From Peptoniphilus_A olsenii (GTDB lineage Bacteria; Bacillota; Clostridia; Tissierellales; Peptoniphilaceae): 64,000 nucleotides of DNA. The translations under genes were made by a program, and so were the position numbers. The notes under the pieces are model-generated. The model saw only the letters and a program-made list of their open reading frames with translations. It was not told the origin of the DNA and did no database searches. Every line of letters starts with the position of its first letter. Positions within the stretch are counted from its first letter, which is position 1. Of this stretch, positions 41,602-50,851 are shown one piece after another. Location: contig NZ_JBEPMA010000005.1 in NCBI RefSeq assembly GCF_040545475.1, positions 81,877-145,876 on the forward strand, given 5' to 3'.

Positions 41602-42571
41602 TATTATAATTGGCAATAAAATTAAATTATATAGAAACCTTGACGGACATAATTTTAATATAAAAACTGAAGATGAAGAATCTAAAAAAGTATATGAAAA
41701 AATTGCTGATGCTTTAAATTCAATAGGATTTATTGAAGTGGATTTAGATAATATTTCATCTTTAAAAAAATTAGAATATGTAGAAAAAGGAAAATTAAAT
41801 AGCAGTTTTTTAAACAATGATAATAAGGGTTTTTTTACTAAAGATAATATGCCCGATGTTATAGTTAATTCTATTGAGCATATTGAGATTAAAGAATTCT
41901 CTAGGACTAAATCTTTAGATGAGCTTTTTGAAGATGTATATAAAGTTGAATCTGAGTTAGAAGAAAAATTAAACTTTTCTTTTGATCCAAAATTTGGATA
42001 TTTAAATTCAAGAGTTTTAAATACTGGCACTGGTCTTAGACCTCTGGTAATAATGCATTTACCTGCACTTAATTATTTTGGTATTGATGAAATATCTACA
42101 GGTTTAATGAGACTTGGATACACTCTTGCACCTTATCAAGCAGGTATGGGAAAAAGTTCTGGCAGTGTGTTTAGTCTTTCTTTTGAATCAACTTTTGGGG
42201 ATGAAGAAAAAAATTATATCAATAAACTAAAACTGATAACACGAGAAATTTCAGATATAGAGATGGAAAACAGAAAAAAATTGTATTTGGATAATATAAT
42301 TGTACTTGAAGATCTCGTCAATAGAAGCTATGGAACATTATCAAGTGCTAGGATATTATCAGAAGATGAGATGATGCAGTCCATGAGTAATATTAAACTC
42401 GGCAGTGAATTGTCAATTTTAAAAACTAATAAAAAAATTGATTTTTTTGATGAGGTAATGAAATTAAGAAATGGACATCTGCAACTTGAGAGAGGAGCAA
42501 TACTAGATATTAAATCTCGCGATATATTGCGAGCAAATAAATCTAGGGCGCTCATGAGGGAGGTTTTTTAG
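41594..42571 (+). CDS. mcsB: McsB-like protein lacking recognisable kinase residues
   Basis: A 325-residue member of the phosphagen/arginine-kinase fold, in the usual mcsB place. The fold is recognisable: GTGLRPLVIMHLPAL near 144-158 is close to the GTGLRASVMMHLPAL of true McsB. Yet the catalytic parts have changed. SSRIRLARN is GNKIKLYRN (7-15), NEEDHIRIQ is NSIEHIEIK (92-100), the Cys of LTSCPTNVGTG is Arg140, and GEGSEALGNIFQISNQITLG has become GMGKSSGSVFSLSFESTFG (184-202). I infer a pseudokinase retained for contact with McsA, CtsR or ClpC. No frameshift is present. It overlaps mcsA by 8 bases and abuts clpC. Confidence 0.9.
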   Translation: MSDIIIGNKIKLYRNLDGHNFNIKTEDEESKKVYEKIADALNSIGFIEVDLDNISSLKKLEYVEKGKLNSSFLNNDNKGFFTKDNMPDVIVNSIEHIEIKEFSRTKSLDELFEDVYKVESELEEKLNFSFDPKFGYLNSRVLNTGTGLRPLVIMHLPALNYFGIDEISTGLMRLGYTLAPYQAGMGKSSGSVFSLSFESTFGDEEKNYINKLKLITREISDIEMENRKKLYLDNIIVLEDLVNRSYGTLSSARILSEDEMMQSMSNIKLGSELSILKTNKKIDFFDEVMKLRNGHLQLERGAILDIKSRDILRANKSRALMREVF

Positions 42572-45034
42572 ATGAGTATGTTTGGAAGATTTAGCGAAAA
42601 GTCACAAAAGGCTATTTTATTCGCTCAACAAGAGGCAAGAGAACAGAAACATTCGTATATAGGTTCGGAACATTTACTTTTAGGTATTATCAGAGAAGGA
42701 ACAGATACTGGTGCCCATATTTTATCAAAATTAGAAATTGACTATAAAAAAGCCAAAGAAGCTGTAATGGATATAGTTGCAAAGGGCCAAGGACCTGTAA
42801 TGAATTCTATAGCTTATACACCTAGAACAAAAAGAATATTTGAGCTTGCTTTTGAAATTTCTAGAGAAGTTGGTGAAGTTAGTGTATCTACCGAACATTT
42901 GCTTTTAGGTATTTTAAGAGAAGGTCAAGGAGTTGCAATTTTAGTTCTTAGAAGATTAGGTATTGATATAGATAATCTAGAAAATGATATTTTAAATAAT
43001 TTGGATGAATATGAAGAAGATGGAGAATCTATTGGTGCTTCAACCGAAGCTTTAGATAAATACACAATTAATCTTAACGAACAAGCTGAACAAGGAAAAA
43101 TTGATCCGGTTATAGGAAGAAAAGAAGAGATTAAAAGAGTAATACAAGTTTTATCTCGTAGAACAAAAAACAATCCTGTGTTAATAGGAGAACCGGGTGT
43201 AGGAAAGACAGCTATCGCAGAGGGATTAGCTTTAGAAATAGTAAATGGTAATGTGCCAGAAATAATGAAAGATAAAATTATTTTAAATTTAGACGTTTCA
43301 TCAATTGTTGCTGGTTCTAAATACCGTGGAGATTTTGAAGAAAGACTAAAAAATATTACAACAGAAGCATCTCAAAATAAAAATATTATTTTATTCATTG
43401 ACGAAATGCATGTGATAATTGGTGCCGGCGCAGCGGAAGGCTCTCTAGATGCATCAAATATATTAAAACCGATGCTTACAAGAAAGACTATTCAAATTAT
43501 TGGAGCAACAACTATTGAAGAATATAGAAAGCATATAGAAAAAGACCCAGCTTTTGAAAGAAGACTTATGCCAATAACCATTGATGAACCTTCAATAGAA
43601 GATTCAATAAATATTTTGAAGGGTTTGAAAGACAAGTATGAAGCTCATCATAAAGTTATAATTAGTGATGAAACTGTAGAAGCAGCAGTTAAATATTCTG
43701 ATAGATATTTAAATGATAGATTTTTACCAGATAAAGCCATTGACTTGATAGACGAAGCTAGTTCTAAATTAAAAATTGAATCTTATAAAGTTCCTGAATT
43801 TGAGGAAAAATATAAAAATGCTCTTTCTAATATTGAGAGCAAAAAGAACGAGGCAGTAAAAAATCAAGATTATGAGCTTGCTGCAAGTTTAAGAGATGAA
43901 CAAAAGAAAATTGAACAAGATTATCAAGAAGAGTTAGAAAAATTTGAAGAAGAAGAATCTAAAAAAGAAGTAACACCCGAACATATAGCACAAATAGTTT
44001 CTGATTGGGCAAAGATTCCTGTAACAGAAATGACTGAAGAGGAAACTGAAAAACTTAGATTATTAGATACCAATTTAGTGAAAGAAGTAAAAGGACAAGA
44101 CGAGGCTGTGTTGACCTTATCAAAAGCAGTCAAAAGAGCAAGAATTGGTCTAAAAGATCCTAATAAACCAATAGGTTCCTTTATATTTGTTGGCCCTACA
44201 GGTGTAGGTAAGACATTCTTGGCAAAAAATTTAGCCAAAAACTTATTCGGACGTGATGACAATCTAATTAGATTAGATATGTCTGAATATATGGAAAAAC
44301 ATTCTGTATCTAAATTAATTGGTTCTCCTCCAGGATATGTTGGATTTGATGAAGGTGGACAATTGACTGATCTTGTTAGAACAAATCCTTACTCTGTAAT
44401 TCTATTTGATGAAATAGAAAAGGGACATCCTGACGTATTCAATGTTTTGCTACAAATTCTTGATGAAGGTAGACTTACAGATTCACAAGGAAGGACCGTC
44501 AATTTTAAAGATACTGTTATAATTATGACTTCTAATGTAGGAGCTAACTTATTGGCAAAAAATTCTGTACTCGGTTTTACAACTTCTGAGGAATCAGAAA
44601 GACAAAATGAGTATGAAAATATGAAAGATATTATAAATCAAGCTTTAAAAGATAGATTTAGACCAGAATTCTTAAATAGAGTTGATGATATAGTCGTATT
44701 TAAACCACTTGAAAAAGAACGTGTTAAAGATATAGTCAACAATTTGCTAAGAGAAGTTGACGAAAGATTATCTGATATGGAAATAACTGCAAAATATACT
44801 AATAAACTTAAAAATTATATTGTCGAAAAGGGATATGATAAAGTATACGGAGCAAGACCCCTTGCAAGGACAATAAGAAAATTAGTTGAGGATAAGATTG
44901 CCGACTACTATCTTGAAGGTAAAATTAAATCTGGTGATAATATCTCTATTGATGTTAAATATAATAAAATAGATATAAAAAAGATTAAAGAGGATAATAA
45001 TAAAGATGAAACAAAAGACAGTATATCAGTGTAA
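42572..45034 (+). CDS. clpC: ATP-dependent Clp protease ATPase subunit ClpC
   Basis: An 820-residue AAA+ unfoldase that feeds ClpP. It has two N-terminal Clp_N repeats (about 5-150; QQEAREQKHSYIGSEHLLLGI and later VSTEHLLLGILREGQ), a first ATPase module (Walker A GEPGVGKTA near 206), a UVR-bearing middle domain (about 410-470), a second module (Walker A GPTGVGKTF near 541) and a C-terminal D2 domain. The region around Leu-Gly-Phe (SVLGFTTSEESE) is the likely ClpP-contact loop. The gene abuts mcsB, ends with a 29-base overlap into radA and is under the CtsR boxes upstream. Confidence 0.96.
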   Translation: MSMFGRFSEKSQKAILFAQQEAREQKHSYIGSEHLLLGIIREGTDTGAHILSKLEIDYKKAKEAVMDIVAKGQGPVMNSIAYTPRTKRIFELAFEISREVGEVSVSTEHLLLGILREGQGVAILVLRRLGIDIDNLENDILNNLDEYEEDGESIGASTEALDKYTINLNEQAEQGKIDPVIGRKEEIKRVIQVLSRRTKNNPVLIGEPGVGKTAIAEGLALEIVNGNVPEIMKDKIILNLDVSSIVAGSKYRGDFEERLKNITTEASQNKNIILFIDEMHVIIGAGAAEGSLDASNILKPMLTRKTIQIIGATTIEEYRKHIEKDPAFERRLMPITIDEPSIEDSINILKGLKDKYEAHHKVIISDETVEAAVKYSDRYLNDRFLPDKAIDLIDEASSKLKIESYKVPEFEEKYKNALSNIESKKNEAVKNQDYELAASLRDEQKKIEQDYQEELEKFEEEESKKEVTPEHIAQIVSDWAKIPVTEMTEEETEKLRLLDTNLVKEVKGQDEAVLTLSKAVKRARIGLKDPNKPIGSFIFVGPTGVGKTFLAKNLAKNLFGRDDNLIRLDMSEYMEKHSVSKLIGSPPGYVGFDEGGQLTDLVRTNPYSVILFDEIEKGHPDVFNVLLQILDEGRLTDSQGRTVNFKDTVIIMTSNVGANLLAKNSVLGFTTSEESERQNEYENMKDIINQALKDRFRPEFLNRVDDIVVFKPLEKERVKDIVNNLLREVDERLSDMEITAKYTNKLKNYIVEKGYDKVYGARPLARTIRKLVEDKIADYYLEGKIKSGDNISIDVKYNKIDIKKIKEDNNKDETKDSISV

Positions 45035-46376
45035 AAAATGCGGATATATATCTCATGGTTATTTAGGCAAATGTCCAAATTGTGCTACTTGGAATTCTTT
45101 AGAAGAAGTTATAGAAGAAAAGAAAAGCACAACTAAAAGTATTAATAAAAAAAATAATAAAGCTTTGAACTTACAAGAAATTAAAGTATCTAGAGATGAA
45201 AGAGTATTAACTGGTATAGAAGAATTTGACAGAGTCATGGGCGGAGGCATAGTCCGTGACTCTGTAAGTATTCTTACAGCCAAACCAGGCTCTGGTAAAT
45301 CAACTTTATTAATGCAGGTATCTTATAGTTTAGCTAACAAAGGATTTAGAATTTTGTATGCTTCGGGAGAAGAGTCTGAAACTCAGATTAAAATGAGAGC
45401 AAATCGTATTTTAAAAACATTCTCAAATAATATTTGGGTGTATTCTACTACATCTTTAAATTCCGTAATAGATCAGATAGAAAAAATCGATCCGGATTTT
45501 ATAATAATTGATTCAATACAAACTTTTACTCTAGATGAATTTTCTCAAAGACCAGGAACTCCAACACAGACTATGGAATGTGCATATAAAATGACTGAAG
45601 TTGCAAAAGATATAAATCGTCCACGAATGGTATTTTTAATTGGACAAATGACAAAACAAGACGAACTTGCGGGAGTTAGAAGTTTAGAACATTTAGTTGA
45701 TACAGTTCTTTTGATTGATGGAGATTCATCAGAAGATTTGCGTTCATTACTGACTACTAAAAACAGATATGGCTCCACCGGTGAAATAGGATTTTTTACT
45801 ATGACAGAAAAGGGTATGCTATCTATAGACAATCCTTCAGAGTATTTTATGACAAAAAGAGAAGCTAGTAGAAATGTTCCTGGTTCCTCATTATCTGTTA
45901 TTAGAGAAGGTACAAGGCCAATTATTCTTGAGACAGAGGCTCTTACTTCACAGTCTTTTTTACCATATCCATCAAGAATTTCAGAATGTATTAGACGTGA
46001 ACATTTAAATACACTGGTTTCAATATTGGAAGAACGAGCTGGAATAAAGTTTATGGATAAAAATATTGTCGTAAAGACAACTGGAGGCATAAAGTTAAAG
46101 GAACAGGCTTCCAATTTATCTGTAATGGTATCTATAGTATCTTCTGTTTTTGATAAACCTGTTGATAACGATACTGTGTTTATAGCTGATGTAGGTCTAA
46201 CAGGTGAATTAAAGAATGTTCCAAGTTTAGAGATAAGATTAAAAGAAGCAGAAAGAATGGGATACAAGAAAGCATATATTTCACAATATTCAAATATTAA
46301 AGAAGAAAATTTCCAAAATTTAAAATTATTAAAAATATCACATATTTCTGATTTAATTAATAAAGTATTTGGATAA
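45006..46376 (+). CDS. radA: DNA repair protein RadA
   Basis: A 456-residue RecA-like branch-migration helicase. The zinc finger CKKCGYISHGYLGKCPNC lies at 9-26, Walker A AKPGSGKST near 95, the RadA-specific KNRYGSTGEIG near 256, and a Lon-protease-like C-terminal domain (from about 285) ends the protein. Start ATG 45006 lies inside clpC (29-base overlap), with AAAGAGG upstream. It shares the CtsR-controlled transcript, as in other Firmicutes. Confidence 0.96.
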   Translation: MKQKTVYQCKKCGYISHGYLGKCPNCATWNSLEEVIEEKKSTTKSINKKNNKALNLQEIKVSRDERVLTGIEEFDRVMGGGIVRDSVSILTAKPGSGKSTLLMQVSYSLANKGFRILYASGEESETQIKMRANRILKTFSNNIWVYSTTSLNSVIDQIEKIDPDFIIIDSIQTFTLDEFSQRPGTPTQTMECAYKMTEVAKDINRPRMVFLIGQMTKQDELAGVRSLEHLVDTVLLIDGDSSEDLRSLLTTKNRYGSTGEIGFFTMTEKGMLSIDNPSEYFMTKREASRNVPGSSLSVIREGTRPIILETEALTSQSFLPYPSRISECIRREHLNTLVSILEERAGIKFMDKNIVVKTTGGIKLKEQASNLSVMVSIVSSVFDKPVDNDTVFIADVGLTGELKNVPSLEIRLKEAERMGYKKAYISQYSNIKEENFQNLKLLKISHISDLINKVFG

Positions 46377-46447
46377 TTATATTATATTAAGATATTTTAT
46401 TTATAATATTATCTGCATAAAAATTTCTTTTTTTATAAAAATAACCT

Positions 46448-46476
46448 TTGCAATATCTTTAGTTCTGTGGTATATT
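46448..46476 (+). promoter_or_regulatory. Probable promoter of the CarD-like gene
   Basis: TTGCAA at 46448-46453 and TATATT at 46471-46476 with 17-base spacing; the -10 is TG-extended. Confidence 0.55.
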
Positions 46477-46537
46477 ATTATGTTTACTTTCACTAATACA
46501 TTTGATATACTAGTAATGGGATACTAGGAGGTAATAT

Positions 46538-47017
46538 ATGTTTGAAATTGGTGATAAAGTCGTTTACCCAATGCATGGTGCAGGTACAATAGTAGCAATC
46601 GAAGAGAGAGAAATTTTAGGTAATATTCACAAATATTATATCTTGAAACTGCCTATCAATCAGTTGAAGGTTATGGTCCCTGTTAAAACGGCCCTTGAAG
46701 TTGGGGTTAGAGAAATTACAACAGTTGATGAAATGGATGCAGTACTTAAAGAACTTTCATCTCGTGATGAAGTAAAAGTTCCCAAAAACTGGAACAGGAG
46801 ATATAGGCATAATTTTGAAAAGATTAAATCTGGAGATTTGATAGAAATTGCAGAAGTAATTAAATGTCTAGAAAATCTAGATCAAAAAAAATCTTTATCT
46901 ACTGGAGAAAGAAAAATATTAACTGAAGCTAGACAAATTATAGCCTCAGAGATGGCATTAGTTTATGAGAAAGAAGTAAGTGAGGTTAGTAAGTTAATTG
47001 ATGAAGCCTTAAGTTAG
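46538..47017 (+). CDS. CarD/CdnL-family transcription regulator
   Basis: A 159-residue protein with an N-terminal CarD_TRCF (RNA polymerase-interacting) domain, FEIGDKVVYPMHGAGTIVAIEER then YYILKLP, and a helical C-terminal domain (about 75-155, rich in Glu and Lys) that binds DNA at the promoter -10 in characterised members. CarD-type proteins stabilise the open complex and strengthen rRNA and other promoters. The AGGAGG ribosome site is strong. Followed directly by the PIN/TRAM gene. Confidence 0.9.
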   Translation: MFEIGDKVVYPMHGAGTIVAIEEREILGNIHKYYILKLPINQLKVMVPVKTALEVGVREITTVDEMDAVLKELSSRDEVKVPKNWNRRYRHNFEKIKSGDLIEIAEVIKCLENLDQKKSLSTGERKILTEARQIIASEMALVYEKEVSEVSKLIDEALS

Positions 47018-47019
47018 GA

Positions 47020-48138
47020 GTGATTTTTATTAGTAAGAACCGAAAAGTTGTGTCCACTATATTTAAAGTTTTATTTACTTTAATAGGTGCAATTGCCGGT
47101 ACAGTTATAGTAAGTTTTTTAGATGATTTTGAACCATTTACTGCTATAACTAATCAGAAGATTGTGACAATTATATCCGTTGCTATTATATTATTATTTG
47201 CATTTATATTTTATTTATTGTCACCTAAAGTTCTAGGAGCTTTAGAAGATCTTTTGAATGTATGGGAAACTGAGATTCAAACAAGACCTTTATCCGAAGT
47301 TTTACTGGGCGCTGTTGGTTTGATAATCGGTTTTATAATTGCATTTTTAATTTCACAGCCGATTTATAAGATACCTATTCCATATATGGGTGCTGTTATT
47401 TCAATAGTATTATATGGAATGTTTGGTTTTTTAGGCTTGAGAATAGGAATGTCAAATAAGGACGCCATATCTGAAAAATTTAAACTTGTTTTGTCTAATA
47501 ATACTAAAAAAGTATCTAAGAATAAAGATAAAGCAAAAGAATATGATGGCATTCCTAAAGTTTTAGATACTTCTGTTATAATTGACGGAAGAATTTTAGA
47601 CATAGTCAAAAGTGGTTTTTTGGAAGGACCGTTGGTTGTTCCTGTGTTTGTTTTAGAAGAATTACAGCATATTGCAGATTCATCAGAAGCACTTAAAAGA
47701 AACAGGGGAAGACGTGGTCTAGATACAATTGCTGAAATTCAAGAACTTAAGAATATTCAGGTTATCATCTTTGAAGGAAAGTACGCAAATATACCAGAGG
47801 TTGATTCTAAATTATTAAAACTAACAAATGATATCAATGGTAAAATCGTTACTAATGACTTTAATTTGAATAAAGTTGCCACTGTTCAAAATCTTAACGT
47901 TCTCAATATTAATGCTTTAGCAAATGCAGTAAAACCTCCTTATCTTCCTGGAGAAGAGATGCACATTCATATTGTGAAAGAAGGTAAAGAATTTAATCAG
48001 GGGTTAGCTTATTTAGATGACGGTACTATGATTGTAGTGGAAAATGGAAAAAATTTAATTGGTAATTCTATTGATGTAATCGTAACAAGTGCTTTACAGA
48101 CATCCGCTGGTAAGATGATTTTCGCAAAACCTAAATAA
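47020..48138 (+). CDS. PIN/TRAM-domain membrane protein (YacL-like)
   Basis: A 372-residue protein with four N-terminal transmembrane segments (about 10-140), a PIN nuclease-like domain (about 185-300, beginning PKVLDTSVIIDGRILDIV with acidic residues in place) and a C-terminal TRAM domain (EEMHIHIVKEGKEFNQGLAYLDDGTMIVVENG), the YacL arrangement. The first codon is uncertain. GTG 47020 overlaps the AGGAG ribosome site (47016-47020), so it is badly placed. ATT at 47029 is 8 bases after that site and would give ISKNRKVV. No ATG or TTG fits. Confidence 0.9.
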   Translation: MIFISKNRKVVSTIFKVLFTLIGAIAGTVIVSFLDDFEPFTAITNQKIVTIISVAIILLFAFIFYLLSPKVLGALEDLLNVWETEIQTRPLSEVLLGAVGLIIGFIIAFLISQPIYKIPIPYMGAVISIVLYGMFGFLGLRIGMSNKDAISEKFKLVLSNNTKKVSKNKDKAKEYDGIPKVLDTSVIIDGRILDIVKSGFLEGPLVVPVFVLEELQHIADSSEALKRNRGRRGLDTIAEIQELKNIQVIIFEGKYANIPEVDSKLLKLTNDINGKIVTNDFNLNKVATVQNLNVLNINALANAVKPPYLPGEEMHIHIVKEGKEFNQGLAYLDDGTMIVVENGKNLIGNSIDVIVTSALQTSAGKMIFAKPK

Positions 48139-48146
48139 TCTATTAT

Positions 48147-48175
48147 AGAAATGCTTAATAGCATTTCTTTTTTTA
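48147..48175 (+). terminator. Terminator of the CarD-YacL pair
   Basis: AGAAATGCT at 48147-48155 pairs with AGCATTTCT at 48160-48168, loop TAAT, then TTTTTTT. Confidence 0.95.
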
Positions 48176-48363
48176 TACTAATATAAAATTTTTAAAATTA
48201 GACTTATCTCAAATAGAATTTTATTATAGTAGTATTTTTTTAAAAATATATGTAGACAAGCAAATGTAATAAGTTGATTTAAAATTATCTCAAATCATTA
48301 CTAGATAAATTTACCTTTTAAACAAATGTTAATTAAGATTTGATTACAAGTTAGCAAAAAGCT

Positions 48364-48392
48364 TTGTTTTAGCATTCTAATTGCTTTATACT
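48364..48392 (+). promoter_or_regulatory. Possible promoter of the secreted glycosidase-domain gene
   Basis: TTGTTT at 48364-48369 and TATACT at 48387-48392 with 17-base spacing; the -35 is weak. Confidence 0.35.
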
Positions 48393-48424
48393 TATCTATG
48401 TAATCAAATAAAAAGGGTGATAAA

Positions 48425-50710
48425 ATGGTTTACAAGATTAAAAGGTATTTATTAATTTCACTTGTCTTATTTGTTTTAATTACAACGAATGTATTTGCAG
48501 AAAACAAACTTCTTTATCAAGAAGAGGTTGCACCCGGTGTAGTTAGATACAAGTATGAAATCAAAAATGGTTCAAGAAAAGCAGTAGCAAATGTAATAAA
48601 AGTGGATTTAAATAATCCTCATATAAAAATTAATACAGTGGCGGGTAAAGGAACATATACCAACAAAGGGACAGTTACACAAATGGCAGATAGAACAAAT
48701 GCTGTTGCAATGGTTAATGGAGATTTCTTCTCCATGCAATTACAAGGAGTACCTCTAGGAGCTTCGATTATAGATGGAGATATGAAGTCTTCGCCGGCAG
48801 TTCTTACAGATATTTGGTCTTTTGGAATAGACACAAATAATACGGCTTTTATAGATATGACAAAATTCATCGGTAAAGTAACGGCACCAAATGGGAATTC
48901 ATATCCAATAGCTGGTTTAAATAAAGCATCTTATTGGTATCAACCTTCTAAGGAATATTCTCACGAGTCAAAAATACAGATGTATGATTCTTTCTGGTCA
49001 TCTAAATCTAGAGGAGATAAAACTGCAGGAGAAGTTTTACTATCAAAAGATAATATAGTAGAGAAAATTGTATTTAGAAAGAATATTGACACAAAGATTG
49101 CAGAAGGTAAAAAAGTTCTGCAGGTAAGTGGTGGATCTGAAAGATTTGTAAGAGACAATATAAAAGTTGGAGATAAATTAAATATTTCTACAAATATTGA
49201 ACCTAATAGAAATTGGAAAATGATGGTTGGTGGACATGCATTGTTAGTAGAAAATGGAACTATCAAAGAATATACTAAAGATGTAAATTCTATTGGGGGT
49301 ACTAGAGCAAGAACGGCAGTAGGTATATCTAAGGACGGCAAGACAGTTTATATTACCTCAGTTGAAGGTAGAACAAAAAGATCGCAAGGTGCTAGTCTAA
49401 AAGAATTATCTAAATTCATGTTGGATTTAGGATCTTTTAAAGCTATGAATCTTGATGGTGGTGGTTCTACAGCTATGGTGGTAAGAGAACTGGGAGATGT
49501 TAAGAGGACAAGGGTAATAAATCCGGAGAGAAACTCAGGTGAAAGAGCAGTAGTAAATGGACTTGGAGTTTTTAATACTACTAAAAATACTGGCGTTATC
49601 ATAAATGGCAAGATTGATGGAAATACAGATTTAGTTGTTGGTGAACAAACTGAATTTAAATTAAAATCAGCATGGGATGAATTTTTAAATCCAATTGACA
49701 TTTCTGGTAGAAACTATTCACTAAGCGAAAACTCTGGTGGTAAAAATATATTAAATGGTAGAAGCTATTTGGCACTTACTCCAGGAACTTATACTTTAAA
49801 TATAAAAACAGACAAACAAGAATCTTTTGAAAAACAAATTAATATAAAAGACATAAATGCTTATCAAGAAATATTTGCTTCAACTGACAATAGTAGAATA
49901 AAACCAGGTGATGCTTTAACTGTTAAAGTTCAAGGGAAATTAGATGGAAGAAAAATTAATATCTCTCCTCGTGTTGTCAAGTATGATTTCGTAGATATGG
50001 ATGCAACAATAGATACGAATACTTTTAAAATAAAAATTAATTCTGTTGGTGATAACCCTAAAATTGTAGCAAATGTGGGAAATAAAACTTCAGAAATTAA
50101 ACTATATGATAAAGATTCTAAGATAATAAAAATGCAAGTCGGTAGTTCGAATTATAGTGTTAATGGGAAGGCATTAAAACTTGATTCTAAACCATTCATT
50201 AAAAATTCAAGGACTTTAGTACCAGTGAGATTTATTGTAGAAGCTATGGGTGGTAAAGTAGATTGGGATGATGAGAATAGAGTGGTTTTAATAAGTAGTG
50301 GTAAAGATTCGATAAAATTACCAATTAATTCCAACACTATGACTGTCAATGGTAAAGAAATAGCAATAGATCAACCAGCTATTATTTCAAGTGATCGAAC
50401 TTTTGTACCAGTTAGGTTTATAGCTGAATCATTGAACATGATAGTAAATTATGATGCGAAAGATCGTGAAATTGAAATTATTTCAAAAAAAGAAAATAAA
50501 AATATTATAGAACAAGAAAACTCAAATGTAGAAGTAGATAATAATTTACAACATAATAAACAAACATCACCTGAGATAAATAATCACAATAATAATGCAA
50601 ATAAAGAAATGCAAAATGTAGAAAATGGAATTCAAAATAATAAAGAAATTACTAACAATAATAATTCTTTGGAGAATAACTTAACAGATGATGTTATGAT
50701 TTTTAATTAA
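48425..50710 (+). CDS. Secreted phosphodiester glycosidase (NAGPA) domain protein with copper-amine-oxidase-N repeats
   Basis: A 761-residue exported protein. Signal peptide about 1-26 (LFVLITTNVFAEN). A NAGPA-type domain (about 75-325) carries NGDFFSMQLQGVPLGASI, VGGHALLVENG and LDGGGSTAMVV; these domains cleave sugar phosphodiesters such as modified N-acetylglucosamine. After a beta-rich part of unknown type (330-570), two copper-amine-oxidase-N-like repeats (KPFIKNSRTLVPVRFIVEAMGG and RTFVPVRFIAESLN) occur around 580-690; they are common cell-envelope modules. The end is an Asn-rich low-complexity tail (about 700-750). It is probably a cell-wall or surface enzyme, with a terminator after it. 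Confidence 0.88.
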   Translation: MVYKIKRYLLISLVLFVLITTNVFAENKLLYQEEVAPGVVRYKYEIKNGSRKAVANVIKVDLNNPHIKINTVAGKGTYTNKGTVTQMADRTNAVAMVNGDFFSMQLQGVPLGASIIDGDMKSSPAVLTDIWSFGIDTNNTAFIDMTKFIGKVTAPNGNSYPIAGLNKASYWYQPSKEYSHESKIQMYDSFWSSKSRGDKTAGEVLLSKDNIVEKIVFRKNIDTKIAEGKKVLQVSGGSERFVRDNIKVGDKLNISTNIEPNRNWKMMVGGHALLVENGTIKEYTKDVNSIGGTRARTAVGISKDGKTVYITSVEGRTKRSQGASLKELSKFMLDLGSFKAMNLDGGGSTAMVVRELGDVKRTRVINPERNSGERAVVNGLGVFNTTKNTGVIINGKIDGNTDLVVGEQTEFKLKSAWDEFLNPIDISGRNYSLSENSGGKNILNGRSYLALTPGTYTLNIKTDKQESFEKQINIKDINAYQEIFASTDNSRIKPGDALTVKVQGKLDGRKINISPRVVKYDFVDMDATIDTNTFKIKINSVGDNPKIVANVGNKTSEIKLYDKDSKIIKMQVGSSNYSVNGKALKLDSKPFIKNSRTLVPVRFIVEAMGGKVDWDDENRVVLISSGKDSIKLPINSNTMTVNGKEIAIDQPAIISSDRTFVPVRFIAESLNMIVNYDAKDREIEIISKKENKNIIEQENSNVEVDNNLQHNKQTSPEINNHNNNANKEMQNVENGIQNNKEITNNNNSLENNLTDDVMIFN

Positions 50711-50717
50711 AATATAT

Positions 50718-50739
50718 GGGAGGGAAAACCCTCCTTTTT
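50718..50739 (+). terminator. Terminator after the glycosidase-domain gene
   Basis: GGAGGG at 50719-50724 pairs with CCCTCC at 50729-50734, loop AAAA, then TTTTT. Confidence 0.9.
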
Positions 50740-50816
50740 AATTTGAAAATTTTAACATAAATAAGTAACAAACGTTTAAAAAATGAGATTAAGACTGAGC
50801 GTAATGCTTGAAGTTA

Positions 50817-50825
50817 TGTTATAAT
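50817..50825 (+). promoter_or_regulatory. Extended -10 promoter of pheST
   Basis: TGTTATAAT at 50817-50825 is a TG-extended consensus -10 just upstream of pheS. No T-box leader is present between it and the gene, unlike the pheS regions of many Firmicutes. Confidence 0.55.
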
Positions 50826-50851
50826 TGTAATAATATGATTTGGAGGTTACG

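Noticed and set aside
45545..46267. 240-codon frame antisense to radA
   Set aside because: Long but a shadow of the conserved radA frame; no ribosome site or recognisable domain.
48343..48352. ATTACAAGTT upstream of the secreted glycosidase-domain gene, as a second WalR site
   Set aside because: No second ATTACA-like hexamer at the needed five-base spacing on either side.
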